A stretch of 13,084 bases of DNA from CAYYGL01 sp964471235. GTDB lineage: Bacteria; Calditrichota; Calditrichia; RBG-13-44-9; J075. The translations under genes and the position numbers were made by a program. The notes below the pieces were generated by a model. It searched no databases, was not told the DNA's origin, and saw only the letters and a program-made list of their open reading frames with translations. Shown piece by piece: positions 5,679 through 12,878 of the stretch. The number at the start of each line of letters is the position of its first letter. Within the stretch, counting starts at the first letter, position 1. The DNA is taken from the NCBI GenBank assembly GCA_964471235.1, contig CAYYGL010000137.1, positions 1 through 13,084 of the forward strand, written 5' to 3'.

Positions 5679-8009
5679 ATGTCTGTATCTCCACATAGAT
5701 TTTTTCTCTCCCTGACGGGAATTGTAGTACTCCTGGGAACGGTTTTTTTTCTTGCCAATTGGGACAAAAGCCAGGGAGGCACCACAACAAAATCGGTCAG
5801 CCTGCTGCCAACCCGTGCGGAATTATACCGCCAGATGCGCCGGCATCGGCAGGTGCTGTTTGTCTATCCGGCCGGGGAAAATGAAATCGGGAAACGCTAC
5901 CGCCGTTTTGTGGATGAATTAACCGAAAAATCCTGGTTTATGAAGGTTGTGCCCAAAACGGATCGGGAAGTCACCCGGGAAGATTTGCAGGGCGGGGCGC
6001 TGTACTTGATTGGCACGCCGCAATCCAATCGTATTCTGGCAATGCTGGCAAAGCAGTTACCGGTGGATTTTCGTCCCCAGGGCTTCAAATTTTACCACAC
6101 CCTCTACAGCGATTCCAGCGACATCCTTTCCTTTGTGTATCCCAATCCTGTAGATACCCGCTTTCCTATCTATGTGACCACCGGTAACAGCGACAGCCAA
6201 TTGCTTCGCTATACTCGCAATCACTTCAATCTGTTTAGTATGATTGGTGATTACCGGGTGCAACGGGAAAACGATGCACTGGTGATGGGTTTCTTTTCCC
6301 AGCAGGCGGAAACTCGCTGGCAATTCGATCCGGCTCATCACCGCAATTTTGCTGCCGAAACTCGCCTGGCGGCGACTTCCATGCATTACCAATTCTATTT
6401 GCACAAAAGACCGATGAGTGCTTCCGAAGTGATGACGCTTTCTGCCCGCCAGGAACAGCAGTTACAGCAGCTATTCAACTTCCTGGAACTAACCTCAATC
6501 GATACAAAAATCCAATATCATGTTTATGACAGTTTTGAAGATAAAGGGCTGATTACCGGAAACACCCGCCTGGCGCATCTTGATTTAAAACACTCCGCAG
6601 TGCACACGGTGATTGAGCCGGGAATCCGGGGAGATGATTTCCGTAAAGATGCACAACTTGTTCTACGGCTTACCCTGGGCAAGCCGGCCCTGCAGGTGAT
6701 GGAGATGGGATTAAGCGTCTATTTTTCCCGAAATTGGCGGGAGAAAGGATATGAATACTGGGCAAGCCGGCTTTATCGTTCCGGAAGCCAGCCGCCATTA
6801 AGAGATTTGTTGAACAACGAAATGCTCAACCGGGAATCGGACCTGGTGATGGAACCGATGGCGGGCACCTTCGTGGCGTATTTGCTGAAGAAATGGGGGA
6901 AACAAGAGTTCCTTCGCCGCTATCCGGGCTACCAGCCAACTCCTGAAGAAGCAAAGCAGTTGGAAAAGGGGTGGCTGAATTACCTGCATGGGGTGGCAGA
7001 GAAATATCGCAACCGTATTGAGGCAGACCGGGCTGCCTTTCCGACTATCAAAAATTTTCAAAAGGGATTCTGTTTTGCCCACGAGGGCTACAGCATTTAC
7101 AATGGCTATCTCTCCCACAAAGCCGACCTGGCGCTGGAAAAACTACAAGCGTTGGGCAGTAACGCGGTTTCCATTACCCCGTTCAGTTACATGCCGGACC
7201 CCCACAAGCCCAATTTTTTTCGCTACTCCCGCTCCCCGGGGGAGGAAAACGACGAAAGCGTTATCCATGCCACCTTAACCGCCCATCGATTGGGAATGAC
7301 GGTAATGCTAAAACCCCATCTCTGGATTCACCGGGGGTGGCCCGGGGACATTGAAATGAACAGCGAGGCGGACTGGCAGAAGTTCTTCGATTTCTACTAT
7401 CGCTGGATTCGCCATTACGCCCTGCTGGCGGAAATGTACCACATCGAAACCTTGAGTCTGGGTGTGGAGATGGTGCAAACAACTCTACACCAGCCCCGGC
7501 GGTGGCGGAAACTCATTGCTAAAATTCGCAATTTATACAGCGGGCAACTGACCTACGCCGCCAATTGGGGAGAGGAATTTGAAAAACTCCCCTTCTGGGA
7601 TGCGCTGGATATGATCGGGCTGAATTGTTATTACCCATTAAGCGCTCAAGAAACACCGGATGATGATACCCTGCGCAGGGGCGCGGAGAAGGTAGTACGC
7701 GGGATGGAAGAAGTGCATCAACGGTTCGGTAAACCGGTTGTGATTACGGAGATTGGTTTTACCGCCTCCCGGTCTCCCTGGAAGCAACCGCATGAAAGTG
7801 CCCGAAGAAAACCGGTTGACCTGACTGCCCAGAAGCGCTGTTATCAGGCAGTCTTTCATTCCCTCTACCAAAAGCCCTGGCTCAGCGGAATTTACTGGTG
7901 GAAGTGGCCCAGCTACCTGGAATACGGCGGCTCCAACAACAGCGATTTTACCCCCAATGGCAAACCGGCGGAAGAGGTAGTTCGGCAATGGTACACGAAA
8001 AAATGGTAA
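5679..8009 (+). CDS. Exported or membrane-anchored GH113-like glycoside hydrolase fused to a degenerate peptidase-like region
   Basis: 776 residues from ATG 5679, preceded by GGAAAAAAG; an in-frame TTG at 5634 would add 15 unlikely residues. Residues about 6-27 are a hydrophobic signal or anchor (FFLSLTGIVVLLGTVFFLANW). The C-terminal part, about 462-776, is a TIM barrel like GH113 (endo-beta-1,4-mannanase family): GFCFAHEGYSIYNGYL (463-478), LKPHLWIH (544-551), SLGVEM with a probable acid/base Glu597, MIGLNCYYPL, VVITEIGF with a probable nucleophile Glu691, and GIYWWKW (737-743). The middle, about 230-430, has the layout of a gluzincin peptidase (MGLSVYF, then AGTFVAYLLKKWGKQEFLRRY), but where HExxH is expected it reads DAQLVLRLTLG, so zinc binding looks lost. 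It would act outside the cytoplasm. The substrate, mannan or another beta-glycan, is inferred from family only. No sorting tail is present. Confidence 0.85.
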   Translation: MSVSPHRFFLSLTGIVVLLGTVFFLANWDKSQGGTTTKSVSLLPTRAELYRQMRRHRQVLFVYPAGENEIGKRYRRFVDELTEKSWFMKVVPKTDREVTREDLQGGALYLIGTPQSNRILAMLAKQLPVDFRPQGFKFYHTLYSDSSDILSFVYPNPVDTRFPIYVTTGNSDSQLLRYTRNHFNLFSMIGDYRVQRENDALVMGFFSQQAETRWQFDPAHHRNFAAETRLAATSMHYQFYLHKRPMSASEVMTLSARQEQQLQQLFNFLELTSIDTKIQYHVYDSFEDKGLITGNTRLAHLDLKHSAVHTVIEPGIRGDDFRKDAQLVLRLTLGKPALQVMEMGLSVYFSRNWREKGYEYWASRLYRSGSQPPLRDLLNNEMLNRESDLVMEPMAGTFVAYLLKKWGKQEFLRRYPGYQPTPEEAKQLEKGWLNYLHGVAEKYRNRIEADRAAFPTIKNFQKGFCFAHEGYSIYNGYLSHKADLALEKLQALGSNAVSITPFSYMPDPHKPNFFRYSRSPGEENDESVIHATLTAHRLGMTVMLKPHLWIHRGWPGDIEMNSEADWQKFFDFYYRWIRHYALLAEMYHIETLSLGVEMVQTTLHQPRRWRKLIAKIRNLYSGQLTYAANWGEEFEKLPFWDALDMIGLNCYYPLSAQETPDDDTLRRGAEKVVRGMEEVHQRFGKPVVITEIGFTASRSPWKQPHESARRKPVDLTAQKRCYQAVFHSLYQKPWLSGIYWWKWPSYLEYGGSNNSDFTPNGKPAEEVVRQWYTKKW

Positions 8010-8345
8010 TGAATGAACATTCCGGAAGTTGAACGTTCACCTTTCCCCGCCGATATTTGTAAACGGCATCCACAGAGGTGGAGTGAGTCTCGTGGGACAG
8101 GCCCCGCTAACGGAGAAATACCATTTTGCGTGTCAGGCTGAATCGCCCCGATCTGGCGTTAGCAGTCTGTTCTACCCTTAGCCGGTAGAGATACACCCCG
8201 CTGGCAACCGGCTGCCCGGCAGTGCTCCCACACTCCATGGCGTTCAGTCGGTTGACGAGTGCTCAACGAACATCCTTTTTAGTAACACGTTAGGTTTGTA
8301 AAAAAAAATACCATCAACTCGACGCCACTCGTGGTGGTTTTGTCG
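8010..8345. other. Convergent intergenic region between the GH113-like gene and the DUF4143 gene
   Basis: 336 bp with no intact gene. It contains the decayed sorting-tail fragment at 8107-8262 on the minus strand and a possible weak terminator for the DUF4143 gene next to its stop. Just after the hydrolase stop, TGAAC and GTTCA flank the palindrome TTCCGGAA (about 8012-8040), a minor inverted repeat without a T-run. The remaining bases, 8041-8106, are unassigned. Confidence 0.6.
8107..8262 (-). pseudogene. Remnant of a type IX-like C-terminal sorting domain
   Basis: Read on the minus strand, the frame gives LVNRLNAMECGSTAG, then QPVASGVYLYRLRVEQ, then SLTRKMVFLR and a TAG stop at 8107-8109. 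That is the C-terminal half of the sorting module found in the two exported proteins further right (TLVNRR...QPVASGVYVYRL...RKMVLLR). An in-frame TGA sits directly upstream (8263-8265), the usual YTVQWDGRND strand is missing or garbled, and neither the YPNPFNP start of the module nor a protein body precedes it. The bases at 8191-8214 are identical over 24 positions to 9757-9780 in the beta-propeller gene. It is best read as debris of a lost exported-protein gene or of a partial duplication. Confidence 0.8.
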
Positions 8346-8347
8346 TC
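8300..8347 (-). terminator. Possible weak rho-independent terminator of the DUF4143 gene
   Basis: On the minus strand, starting within the stop codon, GACG-acaaaa-CCAC-cacga-GTGG-CGTC can form a bulged stem-loop (8321-8347). A run of nine T follows (plus-strand A at 8300-8308), but 12 bases after the stem, farther than usual. The stem is short and interrupted, so the call is tentative. Confidence 0.35.
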
Positions 8348-9518
8348 ACCCCCAGGAAATGCTATTCAATTCCTGCCAGGGAATAACCGTGGTATCCAGG
8401 GCAGAAAACCTTTCCTTTCCGGTATAGACAATCCGGGCGGAAACCCGGTACCCATTCTCTTTCCAGGGTGCCAGGACTTTTTGTAAATTGTTGATCACCC
8501 GCGGGTGGATCGTTTTGCCGGATTTCACTTCAATCGCAGTGATTTGTCTTCCAGCCTCAACGATAAAATCAATTTCCTGCCCACTGTGAGTTCTCCAGAA
8601 ATATATGTTAAACGGAAGTCTCTGGTTAAAGATGGATTTCGCTAACTCAGTAAAAACCCAATTTTCAAATATTTCTCCTCGTAACGGATGAAATTCAAGA
8701 TGAGCGGGATGGGTAATGCCCAGCAGATTGCATACAATTCCGGCGTCGTAAAAATAAATTTTCGGTGTTTTAATAATGCGCTTGCGAAAATTCCGGTGGT
8801 ACGGTTCGATAAGACGAACAATATAACTGGCTTGCAGGATGTTTAGCCATTTTACCACGGTTTTGTGATCAATGCCAATTTCATTTGCCAGGCGATTGCT
8901 ATTAAATAACTGCCCGATCTGCCCGGCTATCACCCGCAAAAAACGGGCAAAAATTTCCAGATTCTGAATTTGGGAAATTTGACGGACATCTCTTTGAATA
9001 TAAGTGGCGATATAATCTTTGTACCATCTTTCCGGTCGTAACCCCCGGTCAAATATGGGGGGATAAGCCCCATTAATTAGTACCTGTTCCAGTGTGTCAG
9101 AAAGGAAATTGCCCCGTTTTAATTCCGATAAACTGAAGGGTAAAAGCTCCAGTAAAGCGGACCGGCCGGCAAGGCTCTGTGTAATTTTTGAAGTGAGTCC
9201 GAAGTGCTGAGAGCCGGTTAGGACATATCGCCCGGGGATTGGATTTTCATCAATTTGCACCTGAAGAAATGATAGAAGAGAGGGGAGGTGCTGTACCTCA
9301 TCAAATACAGACCCGTTTTCATATTGGGCAAGAAAGCCTTTGGGGTCTGTCTGGAAGTAATCCCGCTGAAGGGGGTCTTCAAAGTTTACATAAGATAATT
9401 CTTTAAAGAATGAGCGTGCCAGGGTGGTTTTCCCCGATTGCCTGGGACCGGTAATGGTAATTGCCGGATATTCCCGCTTACAGACAGCCAATTCGTTTTC
9501 GATGTCTCTTGATATCAT
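8346..9518 (-). CDS. AAA_14/DUF4143 family ATPase
   Basis: 390 residues from the ATG at 9516-9518. An N-terminal P-loop ATPase domain has Walker A GPRQSGKTT (24-32), Walker B VFDEVQ (71-76) and a sensor-like LTGSQ (100-104). A winged-helix-like stretch, SNRLANEIGIDHKTVVKWL (206-224), follows. The C-terminal DUF4143 part has FYDAGIVCNLLG, GEIFENWVFTEL and a PD-(D/E)xK-like core: WRTHSGQEIDF with Asp317, then AIEVKSGK with Glu330 and Lys332. This layout and length are normal for this widespread, mostly uncharacterised family, often present in several copies per genome; a nuclease-like or regulatory role is inference. The upstream extension to 9587 would translate a promoter and palindrome, so I reject it. 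No Shine-Dalgarno precedes the ATG, and the promoter lies so close that the mRNA is probably leaderless. It is not obviously connected to its neighbours. Confidence 0.92.
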   Translation of the reverse strand: MISRDIENELAVCKREYPAITITGPRQSGKTTLARSFFKELSYVNFEDPLQRDYFQTDPKGFLAQYENGSVFDEVQHLPSLLSFLQVQIDENPIPGRYVLTGSQHFGLTSKITQSLAGRSALLELLPFSLSELKRGNFLSDTLEQVLINGAYPPIFDRGLRPERWYKDYIATYIQRDVRQISQIQNLEIFARFLRVIAGQIGQLFNSNRLANEIGIDHKTVVKWLNILQASYIVRLIEPYHRNFRKRIIKTPKIYFYDAGIVCNLLGITHPAHLEFHPLRGEIFENWVFTELAKSIFNQRLPFNIYFWRTHSGQEIDFIVEAGRQITAIEVKSGKTIHPRVINNLQKVLAPWKENGYRVSARIVYTGKERFSALDTTVIPWQELNSISWG

Positions 9519-9523
9519 GAAAA

Positions 9524-9552
9524 AATATAATACCTGATATTTGGGAATGCAA
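9524..9552 (-). promoter_or_regulatory. Predicted sigma70-type promoter of the DUF4143 gene
   Basis: On the minus strand TTGCAT (9552-9547) and TATATT (9529-9524) stand 17 bases apart, a standard -35/-10 arrangement. The -10 ends 5 bases before the ATG, so transcription should begin at or very near the start codon, and there is no ribosome binding site. The consensus for this lineage is unknown, so this is a prediction from E. coli-like rules. Confidence 0.5.
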
Positions 9553-9566
9553 ATCCCAGATATCAG
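9534..9566. repeat. 13 bp inverted repeat over the DUF4143 promoter, candidate operator
   Basis: CTGATATTTGGGA (9534-9546) and TCCCAGATATCAG (9554-9566) are reverse complements at 12 of 13 positions, around the 7-base centre ATGCAAA. The left arm fills most of the promoter spacer and the centre contains the -35 box, so a dimeric protein bound here would block the polymerase. No regulator gene is adjacent; the ATPase itself has a winged-helix-like stretch and might autoregulate. Confidence 0.7.
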
Positions 9567-9675
9567 AAAATACGCGCTTGCCAACAATAGCTTAACTGGA
9601 AGTTGCCCAGAGTAGAGCGACTCTCCGACGTGCTAAGCGAGTTCCCAAAACGGGGCAAGCAGGAGATTTGTTCCA

Positions 9676-11367
9676 CTAACGCAACAGCACCATTTTACGC
9701 GTTTGCACCCGCGGTAATGACAGGCTGGAGCTCTGTCCTACGGTTAAGCGATACACATACACCCCGCTGGCAACCGGCTGACTGGCGTCGTTCCTGCCAT
9801 CCCATTGCACCGTGTAACGACCCGCGGCTTGGCGTCTGTTCACCAGTGTTCTGACCCTCTGCCCAATCGTATTGTAAATCTCCAATTGTACCTGACTGAC
9901 AGCCGGAAGCTGATAGCTGATAGCGGTTACCGGATTAAACGGGTTGGGATAGTTCTGACGCAGTTTCAACGAGACCGGCACTAATTCCGGAGTGGGGCGC
10001 CCGATAGCCACCACCTGGGAGTCCGGCAGTGCTCTTTTTTCAAACCATACGTTCAACTTGCCGGTTCTCACATCTCCCCAAACTGCATAAAGGGTATCAT
10101 TCATCAGTTTCACACTCATAAAATCATTTCCGGACGCTGCCAGTACCGAATCATAAGGAACGAGAGAATCTGAAATAGAAAAATTGGGGGAAAAGGTGGT
10201 GGAATCTCTCCGTCGGCAGGCACACCATATTTCCGAAGCAGTAGCATAAGACGAGTCCGGGGCGTTTCGCCGGTCCCGCCAACAGACCACCAGATCGCCA
10301 TCCGTATCAAAATCCGCCCACAACATATCCTGCATTCGATTGTTACCAATCGGGTCGTCATTTATGCGCAGTGGAGATGACCAGGAATTACCATTGTCAA
10401 AGCTTTCCCGGAGAACGACATCGGCATCGCCATAAAGCGGGGAGAGGTAAAAGAATGCCAGGTGATTGGCATCCACCGGATCGGCAATGAGCAAATAACC
10501 TTTTTTAGCCAGGGAGTCGGAAAACACATCGGGGGTGTCAAAAATCGTGTGGTAAGAAAAATGATTGCCGGCATTGGTGGAGGTGGCAAGAATATATTGG
10601 GGATTGGGATTTTGGGGGATGACCCAACTGGGATAAGCGCAATGGAATGTTCCGTTGGCAGCCACCGCGGGACTGGGCATTGGTTGAGGAATTAAAAATC
10701 CTGCCAGCCACCCGGTGGTGTCGGCGTAGCGCCAGGGGCTCCAGCTACTCCCCTGGTCGATGGATTTCATAAAATAGGGATGAAACGGCCCACTGGCGCC
10801 CCTGGCGTTCATGGTGGTGAGGTATAAATTCCCCTGGTAGGTTCCATTACTTTGATCCGCTACCAGCCAGGGACGATCAATCGGTTTTTTCCCGGGGTCG
10901 GAATGCATCCCGATTACCTCGGCAGGAACACCCCAACTCAACCCGCCATCAATGGAACGGCGTACATACACCGCCCCGGAATCCATCTGAGTATTAAAAT
11001 CAATATAAGCCAGATAGACATTACCACCGTTATCAAATGCCAGGGAAGGATCAGCCGAGGTAAACCCAGCCGAAACATGAGGTATCCGGCTCGTACTACT
11101 CCAGCTTTGCCCGCCGTCAAAACTGACCCGCACTTTTATCTGGATACGTTGAAGCGGAAAATATCCCATCCAGGCAACAACAAGATGCTGTGAATTATTG
11201 GGATTAATTGCCAGGTAAGGTTCTCCATCAAAAACAACACCGTTGGATAGATTTTGATTGTCGGCAAACAGAGTATGGATTATTCCGGTTAGCAAGAGAA
11301 TCCCTGCTGTCAAGAGAAGGGGGTGAGAATATTGGAAAAGACCAGGGTTTAATTTATATTGTTTCAT
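9676..11367 (-). CDS. Exported sialidase-fold (Asp-box) beta-propeller protein with type IX-like sorting tail
   Basis: 563 residues. The start ATG has AAAGGA 8 bases upstream. Residues about 16-35 are a hydrophobic export signal (PLLLTAGILLLTGIIHTLFA). The body, about 40-450, carries four Asp boxes of the S-x-D-x-G-x-x-W kind: SFDGGQSW (82-89), SIDGGLSW (138-145), SIDQGSSW (202-209) and SFDNGNSW (322-329), plus a degenerate STNAGNHF (263-270). These mark a sialidase/BNR-type propeller. The catalytic arginine triad of true sialidases cannot be assigned by eye, so enzyme activity is not claimed. The tail, about 465-563, is NYPNPFNPVTAISYQL, LEIYNTIGQ, YTVQWDGRND, ASGVYVYRL and RKMVLLR, a sorting/FlgD-Ig-like module for surface delivery. 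It lies 86 bases after the beta-helix gene on the same strand and may be cotranscribed. Confidence 0.9.
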   Translation of the reverse strand: MKQYKLNPGLFQYSHPLLLTAGILLLTGIIHTLFADNQNLSNGVVFDGEPYLAINPNNSQHLVVAWMGYFPLQRIQIKVRVSFDGGQSWSSTSRIPHVSAGFTSADPSLAFDNGGNVYLAYIDFNTQMDSGAVYVRRSIDGGLSWGVPAEVIGMHSDPGKKPIDRPWLVADQSNGTYQGNLYLTTMNARGASGPFHPYFMKSIDQGSSWSPWRYADTTGWLAGFLIPQPMPSPAVAANGTFHCAYPSWVIPQNPNPQYILATSTNAGNHFSYHTIFDTPDVFSDSLAKKGYLLIADPVDANHLAFFYLSPLYGDADVVLRESFDNGNSWSSPLRINDDPIGNNRMQDMLWADFDTDGDLVVCWRDRRNAPDSSYATASEIWCACRRRDSTTFSPNFSISDSLVPYDSVLAASGNDFMSVKLMNDTLYAVWGDVRTGKLNVWFEKRALPDSQVVAIGRPTPELVPVSLKLRQNYPNPFNPVTAISYQLPAVSQVQLEIYNTIGQRVRTLVNRRQAAGRYTVQWDGRNDASQPVASGVYVYRLTVGQSSSLSLPRVQTRKMVLLR

Positions 11368-11453
11368 AAATCATCCTTTACGATTACAGTTATCTATCCC
11401 CCTTCTCCTGTTTTTTCGGCCACCAGTTCTCCCCCTCCTGTGGTCAAATAACA

Positions 11454-12878
11454 CTATCGTAGCAGCAGCATCTTCCGTACAACGGTTTGGTTTCCTGCTG
11501 TCAGTCGATACAAATAGACCCCAGTGGTGACCGGCTGACCGGCATCGTCAGTGCCGTCCCACTGCACCTCGTACTCACCCGGGGTTAACAACTCACTCAC
11601 CAGGGTCTTCATTTTTCGGCCCAACAGATCATAAATTGTCAATTTGACAAATCCGAATTCCGAAATCCGAAATTCCACATTCGTCGTTGGATTAAACGGG
11701 TTGGGGTAGTTCTGAAACAACGCAATTTCCCGCGGCGGGTGATTGCGGTTGCCCGGCAGCCCGGTCACCGGCTGGAATTCGAAAGCGCCCATGTCCGGCG
11801 CGGTACCTTCATACTGGGTGGAATCCAGGTTCACCAGGGTATCCCCGTTTAACTCGAAGAATGCAGTGCCGGCATCAATGCAGGGAGAGGAAGGCGACAG
11901 ATGAAAATCGCCATGGGTCGCATCCACAAAAAGCGGATCCGCGTTGATGTTGCCCATCCCGCCAAAATTGCCATTGAGGTCGGTATAATTCACTGCCGCA
12001 ATTCCGTTAACATCCAGGTACAAATCGCCGCCGTTACCGGAATTGTTCCACAGGATGCAGTCGGTGATCGCCGCGCTGGCTTCAATTAGGTAAACTGCCC
12101 CGCCCCAGCCGTAGGTGGTGGCATTTCCATAAAAGGTACAATTGGTAAAGGTGAGTTCGCTGTAATGCGCCCAGATTGCCCCCGCTTCTGCCTGGGCGAC
12201 ATTATCAATGATCACACAGCGCGTCAGGGTGCCGTAGCTGCCCTCGCTGGCAAGAGACGCCCCATAGTAAAAGGTGCTGTTGCCGGTCACCGTGCAATCG
12301 TTAAACACGCCGTCGGAAAAATAGAGGTAGATGGCGCCACCATCATAACTGCAATCATTGCCGGTGAAAATGCAATCCCGCACCACCGGGGCAGAATCCC
12401 AACAAAACAAAGCCCCGGCAAGGTAATCCGAGGAATTGTTTTCGAATAAGCAGTGCTCGATACGCACATCGGAAGACCACAGGGAAACGCCGCCGCCGCT
12501 GTTATCCGGCCAGCTTCCGGAAGATTTGCCGTTCCGGATACGGCAATAAGAGAGCACACTACCGGAATCCGCATTGACGAACCGCAGCCCCCACCAACCC
12601 ACCACGGGATTGTCTGTCGTAAAGATAATGCTGTCGCTTTCGCTGCCCAGGGCTTGCAAATTACCATTGATAACAAATTTGTAATGCCCCTGAAATTTCA
12701 CCATGACCCCCGGTTCGATCACCAGGGTATCCCCGGAAGGAACCGTAATTTCCCCGATCACCAGGTAGGGGGAGCCTGCTGCGCTCCAGACACCGGACTG
12801 GTTTCCGGTAACGGTAGTTTGAGATAAAGCAAATGTGGTTAATAAACCAATCAGTGGTAGCAGTAACAGTGTCTTCAT
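11454..12878 (-). CDS. Exported right-handed parallel beta-helix protein with type IX-like sorting tail
   Basis: 474 residues. The start has AGAGG about 10 bases before the ATG, and a clear signal peptide follows (MKTLLLLPLIGLLTTFALSQ, 1-20). The body, about 40-370, is a parallel beta-helix of the pectate lyase-like superfamily. Repeating turns of the kind IEHCLFENNSS (140-150), VRDCIFTGNDC (166-176), FNDCTVTGNST (192-202), LTRCVIIDNVA (218-228) and FTNCTFYGNAT (244-254) recur about every 26 residues, with GG-rich turns between them. SPCIDAGT (331-338) and PDMGAFEF (361-368) close it, as is usual in this exported family. Residues 385-474 form the sorting tail (FQNYPNPFNPTTNVEF ... GVYLYRLTAG ... 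RKMLLLR). No catalytic residues can be named; binding or hydrolysis of polysaccharide, or a structural surface role, are possibilities. It is the first gene of the minus-strand pair. Confidence 0.92.
   Translation of the reverse strand: MKTLLLLPLIGLLTTFALSQTTVTGNQSGVWSAAGSPYLVIGEITVPSGDTLVIEPGVMVKFQGHYKFVINGNLQALGSESDSIIFTTDNPVVGWWGLRFVNADSGSVLSYCRIRNGKSSGSWPDNSGGGVSLWSSDVRIEHCLFENNSSDYLAGALFCWDSAPVVRDCIFTGNDCSYDGGAIYLYFSDGVFNDCTVTGNSTFYYGASLASEGSYGTLTRCVIIDNVAQAEAGAIWAHYSELTFTNCTFYGNATTYGWGGAVYLIEASAAITDCILWNNSGNGGDLYLDVNGIAAVNYTDLNGNFGGMGNINADPLFVDATHGDFHLSPSSPCIDAGTAFFELNGDTLVNLDSTQYEGTAPDMGAFEFQPVTGLPGNRNHPPREIALFQNYPNPFNPTTNVEFRISEFGFVKLTIYDLLGRKMKTLVSELLTPGEYEVQWDGTDDAGQPVTTGVYLYRLTAGNQTVVRKMLLLR
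11651..11671 (-). repeat. Three tandem WTCCGAA heptamers inside a sorting-domain coding region
   Basis: The plus strand reads ATCCGAA, TTCCGAA, ATCCGAA in direct succession, followed by a partial ATTCC. In the beta-helix gene this encodes FRISEFGF, between the first strand of the sorting module (NPTTNVE) and VKLTIYDLLG. The 21 bases equal 7 codons, so the repeat can change copy number by threes without a frameshift. Confidence 0.75.

Noticed and set aside
5110..5790. Long open frames on the minus strand opposite moaD, moaE and the hydrolase start
   Set aside because: They are antisense to well-recognised genes, and their low-complexity residue content is typical of shadow frames.
9519..9587. 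N-terminal extension of the DUF4143 ATPase
   Set aside because: These bases form a near-perfect palindrome and a promoter-like pair; the extension has no ribosome binding site and no family similarity.
9588..9675. Terminator or small RNA between the beta-propeller and DUF4143 genes
   Set aside because: AGAGT/ACTCT can form a 5 bp stem, but no T-run follows on either strand.
11368..11453. Terminator between the beta-helix and beta-propeller genes
   Set aside because: CCACAG and CTGGTGG can pair weakly on the minus strand, but an A-rich stretch follows where a T-run is needed, so cotranscription remains possible.
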